The notes: a model not told the origin generated them from the letters alone. A stretch of DNA of 43,735 nt from an uncultured Paracoccaceae bacterium (GCA_937922155.1 CAKZVL010000005.1:1-43735); one strand, 5' to 3'. Shown: positions 21,902-31,657, counted from the first letter of the stretch. Numbers and translations: made by a program.

Positions 21902-22537
21902 CTAATTCTTTAACTCGCCCATTTTCTTGCGCAATTTCTTGCGGCGGCGGTTCTGGTAAGCGGTGATCAGCGGCACAGACAGGTAATAACACACCGTGGC
22001 GGCAATGACGCCGGGCAAAAGCCCCCCGACCATATAGGGCCAATAGACCTCGTGCCAAAACTCTGACAACCCACGCCAATCCATCGTCTCATCGGAAAAG
22101 ATCGCCTGAAAGTTCTGCCCCAAATCAGCAAACGCATTTGAAAACCGACAGCCAATACTGCAATTCTCAGGACCACCGCCTGTAAACAAATGCCTGTCCA
22201 TCGGACGCCCCAAAATGGTGTACCCCGTCCCAAGCGAGGCGACGCCAATCGGGATATAGGTCAGCGGATTGCCAAAAAACGTGCCCATCAAGGCCGACAG
22301 GATATTGCCGCGCATGATCGCCGCAAGGCCCGCCGCGATGAAAAAGTGGAATCCGTAAAACGGTGTGAACGACGTAAAGACCCCCGCCCAAACCCCACGC
22401 GAAATGCGCTGCGGTGTGTCCGGCAATCGGCGCAGGCGATGCTTGACGTACTCAAACGCCCGCGCCCAGCCACCGCGCGGCCAGACAAAATCGCGCACGG
22501 CCCTCCAGGCTGGCCGTCTGTCCCTACGCTTGAACAC
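21902..22537 (-). CDS. DUF2062 domain membrane protein
   Basis: GVWAGVFTSFTPFYGFHFFIAAGLAAIMRGNILSALMGTFFGNPLTYIPI. Confidence 0.85.
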   Translation of the reverse strand: MFKRRDRRPAWRAVRDFVWPRGGWARAFEYVKHRLRRLPDTPQRISRGVWAGVFTSFTPFYGFHFFIAAGLAAIMRGNILSALMGTFFGNPLTYIPIGVASLGTGYTILGRPMDRHLFTGGGPENCSIGCRFSNAFADLGQNFQAIFSDETMDWRGLSEFWHEVYWPYMVGGLLPGVIAATVCYYLSVPLITAYQNRRRKKLRKKMGELKN

Positions 22538-22553
22538 GTGTCATGCCCCTTGC

Positions 22554-24686
22554 CTATTCCCGTACATTGGCCTGCCCCAAATCACGATGCCGCGCGACAG
22601 AGCTGACGGTGTTTTCAGCTTCTAACGCCGTAACCACCCTGTGCAAATGCTCACTATCGCGCAGATCCACGTCAATCATCAGTCGATAATAATCTGGTTT
22701 GCGATCCACGAATTTCAAATCGGAGATATTGGCCTCTTGTTCGGCGATCAGGCTACAGATGCGGCCCAGAACCCCAGTGTTGTTGCTGATGGAAATATCA
22801 ATCGTCACGCTGTTGGTGGCCGGATGGGTGCCCTCTTGCCAATGCACATCGACCCAGCGATCTAATTGTTCCTCAAAATCAACAAGGGCTTCGCAGTCAA
22901 TCGCATGGACCACAACGCCCTGACCGCGATAGGTGATCCCAACGATCCGCTCCCCCGGGACTGGTCGACAGCACAAGGCGCGCTGATGGGTCTGATCAGG
23001 CCCAAGGCCGACAACCGCCCGCTCCTTTTCCACCTCATTGCCCCGGTGTTCGACCAGATCAGGATAAATCGACGCCACAACCTCGCGCGCGCTCAGCTCT
23101 GCACTGCCCAGCCGCAACAACATTTCATCCACGTCATTGCCAAAAACAAACGACTTTGCCGCCGTTCTCAGCGCCTTTTCAGTGGCGCGTTTGCCGACGT
23201 TTTCAAACGCGACACGCGCCAACTCTCGGCCCAGTTGCATGAACTTTTCGCGGTCTTCCTCGCGCAGGGATTTGCGGATCGCGGTCTTGGCTCGGCCCGT
23301 CACAGCAATATCAATCCAAGGCACCTGCGGCTTTTGCCCTTCGGCAATGATGATATCCACCGATTGCCCGTTCTTCAGACGGGTCCAAAGCGGCACGCGG
23401 ATACCATCGACCTTGGCACCAACGCATTTGGAGCCGATCCGCGTATGAATAGCATAGGCAAAATCAATCGGCGTCGCCCCACGGGGTAGTTTGATGACAT
23501 CGCCCTTGGGCGTGAAACAGAATACCTGATCGGTATACATTTCCAGCTTCACGGCCTCCAAGAACTCATCGTGATCGTGATCGTCGTCTAGACGTTCGGT
23601 CAGCATGGAAATCCATTTGACGGGATCAACAGCAAACCGGTTTTCAACCCGTTCCCCATTGCGATAGGACCAATGCGCAGCAACGCCCGTCTCAGCCACC
23701 TCATGCATTTCGCGGGTGCGGATCTGCACCTCAACCCGCTTCCCATCGCGCCCCGACACCGTGGTGTGGATAGATCGATAGCCGTTGGATTTCGGCTGGC
23801 TGATATAATCCTTAAACCGGCCCGGCACCGCGCGCCAACGCTGGTGGATCGCGCCCAGAACGGCGTAACACTCCGCCTCCGTGGCCGTTAGAATGCGAAA
23901 CCCATAGATGTCAGACAGCCGGCTAAAGCCTTGGTCCTTTTCCTGCATCTTGCGCCAAATACTATAGGGCTTTTTGGCGCGACCATGAACCTCGGCCTTG
24001 ATACTGGCCTTTTCCAGTTCCACCCGCATATCTGCGGTAATCTGCTGCACCACATCACCGGTTTCCCGCTGCAAGGTGATAAACCGTCGAATGATCGAAT
24101 TGCGCGCCTCAGGGTTCAGAACGCGAAACGCAAGATCCTCCAGCTCTTCGCGCATCCACTGCATCCCCATGCGCCCAGCAAGGGGGGCATAGATATCCAT
24201 CGTCTCGCGCGCCTTTTGCACCTGTTTTTCCGGCTTCATCGACTTGATCGTGCGCATATTATGCAGCCGGTCGGTCAGTTTTACCAAGGTCACGCGCAAA
24301 TCGCGACTGGTCGCCATAAACAGCTTGCGGAAATTTTCCGCCTGCTTCGTATGGGCAGAGTTCAGCTGCAGATTGGTCAGTTTGGTCACACCATCCACAA
24401 GATCCGCAATTTCGCGACCAAACCGCTCCTCAACAACCGTATAACTGGCAGAGGTGTCTTCAATCGTGTCGTGCAAAAGGGCTGTGATCAGCGTGGCATC
24501 ATCCATCTGCTGTTCGGCGAGCAATCGAGCGACTGCAACGGGATGGGTGAAATACGGATCACCAGAATGGCGAAATTGCCCGTCGTGCATTTCTGCACCA
24601 AAGGCAAACGCATCCCGCATCAACTCTTCATTGGTGTTTGGATTATAGGTGCGGACCAGCGCTGTCAGGTCATCAACAGTCGTCAT
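22554..24686 (-). CDS. RelA/SpoT-family (p)ppGpp synthetase/hydrolase
   Basis: HD domain LITALLHDTIEDT; KLTDRLHNMRT; SDIYGFRI synthetase; TGS and ACT domains. Confidence 0.95.
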   Translation of the reverse strand: MTTVDDLTALVRTYNPNTNEELMRDAFAFGAEMHDGQFRHSGDPYFTHPVAVARLLAEQQMDDATLITALLHDTIEDTSASYTVVEERFGREIADLVDGVTKLTNLQLNSAHTKQAENFRKLFMATSRDLRVTLVKLTDRLHNMRTIKSMKPEKQVQKARETMDIYAPLAGRMGMQWMREELEDLAFRVLNPEARNSIIRRFITLQRETGDVVQQITADMRVELEKASIKAEVHGRAKKPYSIWRKMQEKDQGFSRLSDIYGFRILTATEAECYAVLGAIHQRWRAVPGRFKDYISQPKSNGYRSIHTTVSGRDGKRVEVQIRTREMHEVAETGVAAHWSYRNGERVENRFAVDPVKWISMLTERLDDDHDHDEFLEAVKLEMYTDQVFCFTPKGDVIKLPRGATPIDFAYAIHTRIGSKCVGAKVDGIRVPLWTRLKNGQSVDIIIAEGQKPQVPWIDIAVTGRAKTAIRKSLREEDREKFMQLGRELARVAFENVGKRATEKALRTAAKSFVFGNDVDEMLLRLGSAELSAREVVASIYPDLVEHRGNEVEKERAVVGLGPDQTHQRALCCRPVPGERIVGITYRGQGVVVHAIDCEALVDFEEQLDRWVDVHWQEGTHPATNSVTIDISISNNTGVLGRICSLIAEQEANISDLKFVDRKPDYYRLMIDVDLRDSEHLHRVVTALEAENTVSSVARHRDLGQANVRE

Positions 24687-24727
24687 ATCGGTCCGGCACC
24701 TTTATCATACAGGCCGGGGAACCAGCC

Positions 24728-25081
24728 TTAGCTCTGCCCTTGCGCTTCCATCAGCGCACGCAGCAGTTTCTCTTCGGACATATCGTCCTCTTGCGGCTTG
24801 TCGGGTTCTGCGCCCATCAACAGCGCCATGCTGTCTTCTTCTGGCTCATCCACCTCGATCTGGGTCTGATGCGCTTCGATCATCCGCTCCCGCAGATCAT
24901 CGGCCTGCTGTGTTTCCTCTGCAATCTCACGCAGGGACACGACAGGGTTCTTGTCATTGTCACGGCTAACAGTCGTGGGCGAGCCCGAGGAAATCTCACG
25001 TGCGCGATGGGCGGCAAGCATTACCAACTCAAACCGGTTGGGGACTTTATCGACGCAATCTTCAACGGTAACGCGGGCCAT
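24728..25081 (-). CDS. rpoZ: RNA polymerase omega subunit
   Basis: [33 protein letters not shown]. Confidence 0.97.
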   Translation of the reverse strand: MARVTVEDCVDKVPNRFELVMLAAHRAREISSGSPTTVSRDNDKNPVVSLREIAEETQQADDLRERMIEAHQTQIEVDEPEEDSMALLMGAEPDKPQEDDMSEEKLLRALMEAQGQS

Positions 25082-25268
25082 CAGGCATTCTCCTACAATA
25101 TAGGCTGGATCAGAAATCAGGACATAAGGGCTGTTGGCAATATTGACAAGGCGATTGTTGGCGGGTCAGGGCGCGTGCCATGGTCAGATCACATAGCCAG
25201 CAAGTGGCATACAAGCCAAACGGCTTCCGGTCGGGCCAACTAGGCTTTGGTCAATGCACGAAAAAAGA

Positions 25269-25297
25269 ACCCCCGCCAGACCAAATCTGACGGGGGT
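25269..25297 (-). terminator. Intrinsic terminator of the repeat-lipoprotein gene
   Basis: ACCCCCGCCAGA-ccaaa-TCTGACGGGGGT hairpin followed on the minus strand by TTCTTTTTT. Confidence 0.85.
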
Positions 25298-25304
25298 AAA
25301 ACCA

Positions 25305-25904
25305 TTATTCGTCGACAAAACCGGGAGGCGGTCCAGGTTTGATCGGATCTGGTGTCGCCGGTTCCGGAGTTGTCGTGTCAGTGCCAACGTCCGGCCCCGA
25401 CCCAGTATCCGGTGTCGTTGTCCCAGTATCAGGCGTCACCGCCCCGGTATCAGGCGTTGTTGTGCCAGTATCAGGCGTTGTAGCACCAGTATCAGGCGTT
25501 GTTGTACCAGTATCAGGCGTCACCGCTCCAGTATCAGGCGTCGTTGTGCCAGTATCAGGCGTTACCGCCCCAGTGTCAGGCGTCGTTGTGCCAGTATCTG
25601 GCGTCACCGCACCAGTATCCGGCGTATCCGGATCATTGTCAGTCGTATCATCGTTCACAACAGTGACGCCGAGGACTTCTGTCGGCGGTCTGTCAAAATT
25701 ACCGTCGTCGTCAGCACCCACTCTGTCGCCAAAGAAATTGCGTGGCGTCACAGTCGGCACCGCTTGGGCAACACAATTGTCCTCAACGGTCTGATACTTA
25801 TCCCAAACCTGCGCTTCACGATCACAAATAATCGGCGGAGGCGTTTTTGCGCACGCGGCCAACGAAATGGCAGAAACGGCACATACGATCATGTAGGTTT
25901 TCAT
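25305..25904 (-). CDS. Lipoprotein with tandem TPDTG(A/T)(V/T) repeats
   Basis: Lipobox AISLAAC; 11 consecutive TPDTG units; followed by a strong terminator. Confidence 0.75.
   Translation of the reverse strand: MKTYMIVCAVSAISLAACAKTPPPIICDREAQVWDKYQTVEDNCVAQAVPTVTPRNFFGDRVGADDDGNFDRPPTEVLGVTVVNDDTTDNDPDTPDTGAVTPDTGTTTPDTGAVTPDTGTTTPDTGAVTPDTGTTTPDTGATTPDTGTTTPDTGAVTPDTGTTTPDTGSGPDVGTDTTTPEPATPDPIKPGPPPGFVDE
25395..25630. repeat. 21-bp tandem repeats (often paired as 42 bp) inside the lipoprotein gene
   Basis: Recurrent GTATCAGGCGT(C/T)(G/A)... units, about 11 copies encoding TPDTGxx. Confidence 0.9.
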
Positions 25905-25943
25905 GTCAGCATCCTATCATTGGCTGATTTTGAGGCGAAAAAT

Positions 25944-26666
25944 TTATGTTCGTTGCGCTGCGCGACGGCGGCGCGCGGTCAAACCGCCCGCGCCAATCAA
26001 TACGCTCGCCAACATCAATCCAGACGCTGGGACAGGCACGGCGGCGATCTGAATGCTGGTCAGCAAGTCTTGTTCCGTATCAGAACTCAAGATCAAAAAG
26101 GACGACGTAGGCGCCGACCATACATTAGTTTCGATGTTGTTTAACCAAACGCCTGCCAGATCCTTGGCGGCATTCGCGTTATTGGATCCACCGGCAACCG
26201 AAAACTCACCGTCGTCCAAACCAAAGGACAATGCGCTTTCTGTCGTGATCTCCCACGCAGCCATCTGAAACGCAGCAGCCGTTGCGTGGCTATTCACCTC
26301 GCCCAGGGCATTCTCTGCCAGCATATTCAGGTGCATAGTCACATCCGCACCAAACCGGTTAACTTGTTGATATTCGGACGGCAGTTCGAAACTTTGCAGT
26401 GGCTCAAGACAGAACGCCAAAAAGTTGGCGATGCCACCCATCAAATCAGCTTTGATGTGATATGCACCGATCGCTGCATTCGGGATTGTTGCTGACCCAA
26501 CGGTATAGTCAGTTTGCACCAACCAAGAATTTTCGCCATTTTCGTCAAGAAAGACGCTAGTCTCGTTTTGTTTTTCCAAGGTCACAGTCGACGCGGCAGC
26601 GGTCGAACCAGACATCAGAGCAGCTGTTACAAGTACAGTTCCAAACGTGTTACGGATAGTCATCAT
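25944..26666 (-). CDS. VPLPA-CTERM-sorted surface protein with thioester-domain-like motifs
   Basis: N-terminal signal peptide; FLAFCLEPLQ and AAAFQMAAWEI motifs; C-terminal VPVPASGLMLASVLIGAGGLTARRRRAAQ. Confidence 0.7.
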   Translation of the reverse strand: MMTIRNTFGTVLVTAALMSGSTAAASTVTLEKQNETSVFLDENGENSWLVQTDYTVGSATIPNAAIGAYHIKADLMGGIANFLAFCLEPLQSFELPSEYQQVNRFGADVTMHLNMLAENALGEVNSHATAAAFQMAAWEITTESALSFGLDDGEFSVAGGSNNANAAKDLAGVWLNNIETNVWSAPTSSFLILSSDTEQDLLTSIQIAAVPVPASGLMLASVLIGAGGLTARRRRAAQRT

Positions 26667-26889
26667 GTGCTCCTGTTTGTGGCCGTTAAAGCCTTTTTCA
26701 ACCAGAAAGCACTTATATCGTTCCTAAAAAAGGGGGCTTAGGAAGAAACTTTTCCCCTACTTTAAGTTGCTGCAAAATACTCACATAATTGTGTCTTTTT
26801 TGTGTCACATGCCAAAATTGATAGCAGAAACGTGCGTTTTTCGCTGGATGTGTCAAAGCTGGCTTTCCACCGCAAACAGCGCAACGCCC

Positions 26890-27327
26890 TCAGGAAAAAT
26901 TGGCCAATTGCTTTAGACATTTTTGCAAAATCGCCTGCTCTTCCACCGTGAACGACGCAACAAGGGTTTCGTGATACCGCGTCGCTTCGGTTTGCAAATG
27001 GCCAAAGGCCGCCTGCCCCTGCTTGGTCAGCGACAGCAATTCGTTACGCCGATCTGTGGGCACTCGCGTACGCTCCAGAAACCTTTGCCGCTCAAGGGCC
27101 GAAACCGCGCGACTGACTTTGGTCTTGTGCAAATCGGCCATGGTGCAAATCTGTTTCGCGGTCAAATCTCCATAGCGGCCCAGATGAAAAAGGACGCGCC
27201 ATTCGGTCCGCAACATCCCATAACGATCTTTATACGTCTTTTGAAAATCAAGACTGGTGTTTTCCGCCGCGCGATTCAGCAGATAAGGCAGGAAATCTTG
27301 AATTTGCAGATGATTTTTTTCCTTCAT
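26890..27327 (-). CDS. MarR-family transcriptional regulator
   Basis: Winged-helix AKQICTMADLHKTKVSRAVSALERQRFLERTRVPTDRRNELLSLT; divergent from hmgA. Confidence 0.9.
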   Translation of the reverse strand: MKEKNHLQIQDFLPYLLNRAAENTSLDFQKTYKDRYGMLRTEWRVLFHLGRYGDLTAKQICTMADLHKTKVSRAVSALERQRFLERTRVPTDRRNELLSLTKQGQAAFGHLQTEATRYHETLVASFTVEEQAILQKCLKQLANFS

Positions 27328-27398
27328 AGCTCCAAAATACCATTGATAGTTACAAATGCAACAAATATCGACGTCGGTGTCGCTAGAAAGGATGCCCC

Positions 27399-28760
27399 AT
27401 GAACAAGGTCACCGCACCCCACGGATTGCAACAAGCGCCAACCCCCGTTGGCACGCTTGCAGGTTACATGCCCGGCTTTGGCAATGATTTTGAGACAGAA
27501 GCCCTGCCCGGTGCCCTGCCCCAAGGCATGAACAGCCCGCAAAAGTGTAATTACGGTCTGTATGGCGAACAGCTCTCCGGCACGGCTTTTACCGCGCCCA
27601 GCCATCAGAACGAACGCACGTGGTGCTACCGCATTCGCCCATCGGTCAAACATACCCATCGGTTTACACCAATTGATCTGCCCTATTGGAAATCTGCGCC
27701 CAACATCGTCGAAAACGTTACCTCTTTGGGTCAATACCGTTGGGATCCGGTCGCACATTCTGACCAACCGCTCACGTGGCTGAAAGGCATGCGCACGATG
27801 ACGACCGCGGGGGATGTGAACACGCAGGTCGGCATGGCAAGCCATATCTATCTGGTTACGCAAAGCATGGTGGACGCCTATTTCTATTCGGCCGATTCCG
27901 AAATGCTGGTCGTCCCACAAGAGGGGCGTTTGCGGTTCTGCACAGAACTTGGCGTCATCGACGTCGCACCACAAGAAATCGCAATCATTCCGCGCGGTCT
28001 AGTTTATCGTGTCGAGGTGCTAGAAGGGCCGTGTCGTGGCTTTGTCTGTGAAAACTACGGTCAGAAATTCGAAATGCCCGGTCGCGGGCCCATCGGGGCC
28101 AACTGCATGGCCAACCCACGGGATTTCAAAACCCCCGTCGCCGCGTTCGAGGATCGCGAAACGCCCTCTACCGTGACGATCAAATGGTGCGGCCAATTCC
28201 ACGAAACCAAAATCGGCCATTCGCCTTTGGACGTGGTCGCATGGCACGGGAACTATGCGCCCTGCAAATATGACCTCAAAACCTATTGCCCCGTCGGCGC
28301 GGTTCTGTTCGACCATCCTGACCCGTCCATTTTTACCGTCCTGACCGCTCCATCTGGCCAAGAGGGCACAGCCAACATCGACTTTGTTCTGTTCCGCGAA
28401 CGCTGGATGGTGGCAGAGGATACGTTCCGCCCGCCGTGGTATCACAAAAACATCATGTCCGAATTGATGGGCAATATTTACGGCCAATACGACGCCAAAC
28501 CCAAAGGATTCATTCCCGGCGGCGTCAGCCTACACAACATGATGCTGCCCCACGGGCCGGACAAGAACGCCTTTGAAGGGGCCTCAAACGCCGACCTCAA
28601 GGCTCAAAAGCTCGACAATACCATGTCCTTCATGTTCGAAACCCGCTTCCCCCAGCATTTGACGACATTCGCGGGCAAGGAAGCCCCGCTTCAGGATGAT
28701 TACATTGATTGCTGGACCGATATCGAAAAGAAATTCGATGGCACACCGGGGGTCAAATGA
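27399..28760 (+). CDS. hmgA: Homogentisate 1,2-dioxygenase
   Basis: [60 protein letters not shown]. Confidence 0.97.
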   Translation: MNKVTAPHGLQQAPTPVGTLAGYMPGFGNDFETEALPGALPQGMNSPQKCNYGLYGEQLSGTAFTAPSHQNERTWCYRIRPSVKHTHRFTPIDLPYWKSAPNIVENVTSLGQYRWDPVAHSDQPLTWLKGMRTMTTAGDVNTQVGMASHIYLVTQSMVDAYFYSADSEMLVVPQEGRLRFCTELGVIDVAPQEIAIIPRGLVYRVEVLEGPCRGFVCENYGQKFEMPGRGPIGANCMANPRDFKTPVAAFEDRETPSTVTIKWCGQFHETKIGHSPLDVVAWHGNYAPCKYDLKTYCPVGAVLFDHPDPSIFTVLTAPSGQEGTANIDFVLFRERWMVAEDTFRPPWYHKNIMSELMGNIYGQYDAKPKGFIPGGVSLHNMMLPHGPDKNAFEGASNADLKAQKLDNTMSFMFETRFPQHLTTFAGKEAPLQDDYIDCWTDIEKKFDGTPGVK

Positions 28761-29395
28761 AGCTTTATAGCTATTGGCGATCCACAACATCCTACCGCGT
28801 GCGGGCCGCGCTTAACCTTAAGGGGTTAGCCTTTGAAACCTGCCCGGTCGATCTTGTGGCGGGGGAACAAAAGGCGCCCTCCTATACCGCGCTCAACCCC
28901 GGTGCAGGGGTGCCAACACTGGTGCTCGATGATGGAACGACGCTGACGCAATCCATGGCGATCCTTGATTATATCGACGCCACATGGCCCCAACCGCGCC
29001 TGATCCCCGCAGACCCCTTGGAACGGGCCCGCGTGTTGGCCGTGGCCCATAGCGTCGCGCTGGATATTCACCCGGTAAACAACCTGCGCGTCGTCCAAGC
29101 GCTCGGCACCGAATTTGGCGCAACCCCCGCCCAGAAAAAGGCATGGATGCAAGACTGGATGACAAAAGGGTTCACCGCCGTTGAGGCGCAACTGCCATCC
29201 AACACCCCCTTTGCATTCGGCGCGACCCCCAACATCGCCGACCTTTGCATCGTCGCCCAAATGTACAACGCAGATCGCTGGGAGGTCGCGCTTGACGCTT
29301 TCCCAAACCTCACCCGCATAACCGCCAACTGCTTGGCCGTGCCAGCCATCATGGCGGCCCACCCCGACAACCAACCTGACGCGAAAGAAACATAA
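28757..29395 (+). CDS. maiA: Maleylacetoacetate isomerase (GST zeta family)
   Basis: [23 protein letters not shown] (SSCSWR-like motif region); ATGA overlap with hmgA. Confidence 0.94.
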   Translation: MKLYSYWRSTTSYRVRAALNLKGLAFETCPVDLVAGEQKAPSYTALNPGAGVPTLVLDDGTTLTQSMAILDYIDATWPQPRLIPADPLERARVLAVAHSVALDIHPVNNLRVVQALGTEFGATPAQKKAWMQDWMTKGFTAVEAQLPSNTPFAFGATPNIADLCIVAQMYNADRWEVALDAFPNLTRITANCLAVPAIMAAHPDNQPDAKET

Positions 29396-30639
29396 TGACA
29401 TTGCTCCGCTCCTGGGTCGACAGCGCGAACAGCGCAGAGACGCCATTCCCCCTCAACAACCTCCCCTACGGAGTTTTCTCCACCGATCCCGAAACGATGC
29501 CGCGCTGTGGCGTCGCGATTGGTGATAAGATCTTTGATCTGTTCAAAGCGGAAAGCGACGGTTTGATCGACATGGGGGCGACTGTCTTCGACGTGCCCTA
29601 TTGGAACGAAGTGATGGACCTCGGGCCAGAGGCATGGACAACCCTGCGCGCCCGTCTGACGGCCTTGCTGTCCGAAGGGGCAGAACCATTGCCAAACTAC
29701 CTGGTGGCACAATCCGATGCCACGATGCAGATGCCCTTTAAGGTCGCTGAATTCACAGACTTCTACGCAGGCAAACACCACGCAATGAACGTCGGCACGA
29801 TGTTTCGCGGCCCTGAAAACGCGCTACCGCCCAACTGGCTGCACATCCCAATCGGCTACAATGGCCGCGCATCAACCGTTGTGGTCTCTGGCACCGACAT
29901 CATCCGTCCTAATGGCCAGACCAAAGCGCCAGACGCAGACATGCCCTCCTTCGGTCCTTGCAAACGCCTAGATATCGAACTTGAAATGGGCGCGATCATT
30001 GGTGGTGCAAACGCCATGGGCGACCCGATCACCGTACAACAGGCCGACGATATGATCTTTGGCTATGTGTTGCTGAACGACTGGTCCGCGCGCGATATTC
30101 AGGCATGGGAATACCAACCGCTTGGGCCTTTTCAGGCCAAGGCATTCGCCACCTCCATCAGCCCGTGGATTGTAACCAAAGACGCGCTTGACCCCTTCCG
30201 CACCAGCACGCCGGATCGGGAAAAAACGCTGCTACCGCATTTGGTCGAACCGGGTCCGATGCTTTATGATATCGATCTTGCGGTCACGATGGCCCCCAAG
30301 GGCAAAGCGGCGACAACCATCGCGCGCACCAACTACAACCAGATGTATTATTCCGCAGCCCAGCAATTGGCCCATCACGCCACATCGGGCTGCGCGATGA
30401 ACATCGGCGATTTGATCGGCACGGGCACAATCTCTGGCCCCGAAAAATCCGAACGCGGATCGCTGCTCGAACTCACCTGGGGCGGCAAGGAACCGATGAC
30501 GTTAGACACAGGCGACACCCGCACCTTTATCGAAGACGGGGATACGTTGACACTGCATGGTGCCGCCAAAGGTGACGGCTATCAAATCGGCTTTGGCAGC
30601 TGCACCGGCACGATCAAGCCTGCAATCAAATACCCTTAA
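29395..30639 (+). CDS. fahA: Fumarylacetoacetase
   Basis: FPLNNLPYGVFS, DFYAGKHHAMNVGTMFRG, LELEMG-type motif (DIELEMGAIIGGAN); TAATG overlap with maiA. Confidence 0.95.
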   Translation: MTLLRSWVDSANSAETPFPLNNLPYGVFSTDPETMPRCGVAIGDKIFDLFKAESDGLIDMGATVFDVPYWNEVMDLGPEAWTTLRARLTALLSEGAEPLPNYLVAQSDATMQMPFKVAEFTDFYAGKHHAMNVGTMFRGPENALPPNWLHIPIGYNGRASTVVVSGTDIIRPNGQTKAPDADMPSFGPCKRLDIELEMGAIIGGANAMGDPITVQQADDMIFGYVLLNDWSARDIQAWEYQPLGPFQAKAFATSISPWIVTKDALDPFRTSTPDREKTLLPHLVEPGPMLYDIDLAVTMAPKGKAATTIARTNYNQMYYSAAQQLAHHATSGCAMNIGDLIGTGTISGPEKSERGSLLELTWGGKEPMTLDTGDTRTFIEDGDTLTLHGAAKGDGYQIGFGSCTGTIKPAIKYP

Positions 30640-30677
30640 TATCATCTTGCCAAAAATACTCCCGCCGGAGGCATCCG
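30640..30677 (+). repeat. Third copy of the TATCATCTTGCCAAAAATACTC motif
   Basis: TATCATCTTGCCAAAAATACTCCCGCCGGAGGCATCCG begins directly after the fahA stop; shares at least 20 nt with the termini of the 16.7-kb element. Confidence 0.8.
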
Positions 30678-30700
30678 TCGGCACAATAAGGACGAAACCT

Positions 30701-31651
30701 ATGGCCAAAGCATTCGCATCCCAAGGGGACATGAGCGAAAAGAAAATCACCTTTGATGAAATCGGCGACGGGCTTTATGCCTTTACCGCTGAGGGAGATC
30801 CAAACTCTGGCGTGATCATCGGCGACGACAGCGTCATGATCGTCGAGGCGCAGGCGACACCGCGATTGGCAAATAAAGTCATCGACAAGGTGCGCGAGGT
30901 GACGGACAAACCCATCAGCCACATTGTGCTCACCCACTACCACGCCGTGCGCGTTCTGGGGGCATCGGCCTATGGCGCATCGCAGATCATCATGTCCGAT
31001 GCAGCGCGATCCATGGTTATGGAGAGAGGGCAAGAGGATTGGGACAGTGAATTCCAACGCTTCCCACGTCTCTTTGAAGGCCACGAAAGCATTCCGGGCC
31101 TGACCTATCCAACCACCACATTCAGCGACGCCATGACCGTTTATCTTGGCAACCGCCGCGTTGACATCAAACAAATCGGGCGCGCTCACACGGCGGGCGA
31201 TGCGATCATCCATGTCCCCGATCAAAACGTCATGTTCACCGGCGATATCGTCGAAGACCACTCCGCTTGCTATTGCGGCGATGGGCATTTTGCCGATTGG
31301 GGCAACACGCTGGACGCAATCAAAGATTACGACGTGGACGCCATCGCGCCCGGTCGCGGCGGCGCCCTTATCGGGAAAGACGCCGTAGAACGCGCCATCG
31401 AAAGCACGCGTGATTTCGTCAACTCCACCTATGCCCCCGCCGCCCGCGTCGCCGTCAAAGGCGGCAGCCTGAAGGATGCATGGGACGCCGTGCGCGCCGA
31501 ATGTGACCCGAAATTCGCCGATTACGCGATCTACGAACACTGCCTGCCCTTTAATGTCGCCCGCGCTTATGATGAGGCCCGCGGCATCCATCACCCGCGC
31601 ATCTGGACAGACAAGCGTGACATCGAAATGTGGGAGGCCCTGCAAGGGTAA
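30701..31651 (+). CDS. MBL-fold protein with degenerate metal-binding motif
   Basis: MBL topology motifs (GVIIGDDSVMIVEAQ, HIVLTHYHAVRVLGA, GRAHTAGDAIIHVP, MFTGDIVED), but HxHxDH reads HYHAVR and PGHG reads PGRG. Confidence 0.85.
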   Translation: MAKAFASQGDMSEKKITFDEIGDGLYAFTAEGDPNSGVIIGDDSVMIVEAQATPRLANKVIDKVREVTDKPISHIVLTHYHAVRVLGASAYGASQIIMSDAARSMVMERGQEDWDSEFQRFPRLFEGHESIPGLTYPTTTFSDAMTVYLGNRRVDIKQIGRAHTAGDAIIHVPDQNVMFTGDIVEDHSACYCGDGHFADWGNTLDAIKDYDVDAIAPGRGGALIGKDAVERAIESTRDFVNSTYAPAARVAVKGGSLKDAWDAVRAECDPKFADYAIYEHCLPFNVARAYDEARGIHHPRIWTDKRDIEMWEALQG

Positions 31652-31657
31652 ATCGCC

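Noticed and set aside
23931-24731. 266-aa plus-strand ORF
   Set aside because: Antisense to the well-supported RelA/SpoT gene; composition typical of high-GC shadow ORFs.
25082-25304. Possible tRNA or structured RNA between rpoZ and the lipoprotein gene
   Set aside because: No cloverleaf or T-loop-like GTTC motif identified; only the lipoprotein terminator is supported.
25395-25630. The tandem repeats as a CRISPR array
   Set aside because: Units are contiguous 21-mers without unique spacers and encode an in-frame peptide repeat.
25395-25630. TPDTG units as sortase (LPxTG-like) signals
   Set aside because: The Leu is absent, the motif is internal and repeated, and the protein has a lipobox rather than a C-terminal TM/Arg tail.
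25339-25794. Plus-strand ORF rich in VSGVVVPVSGVTAP
   Set aside because: Antisense reading of the in-frame 21-bp repeat of the lipoprotein gene; no start context or independent homology recognised.
25254-26144. 296-aa plus-strand ORF with RRCASIRRHRPSIRR repeats
   Set aside because: Another frame of the same repeat array extended across two minus-strand genes; a shadow ORF.
30626-31645. 339-aa minus-strand ORF antisense to the MBL gene
   Set aside because: Long because of codon bias on the opposite strand; no recognisable motifs and it crosses the fahA boundary.
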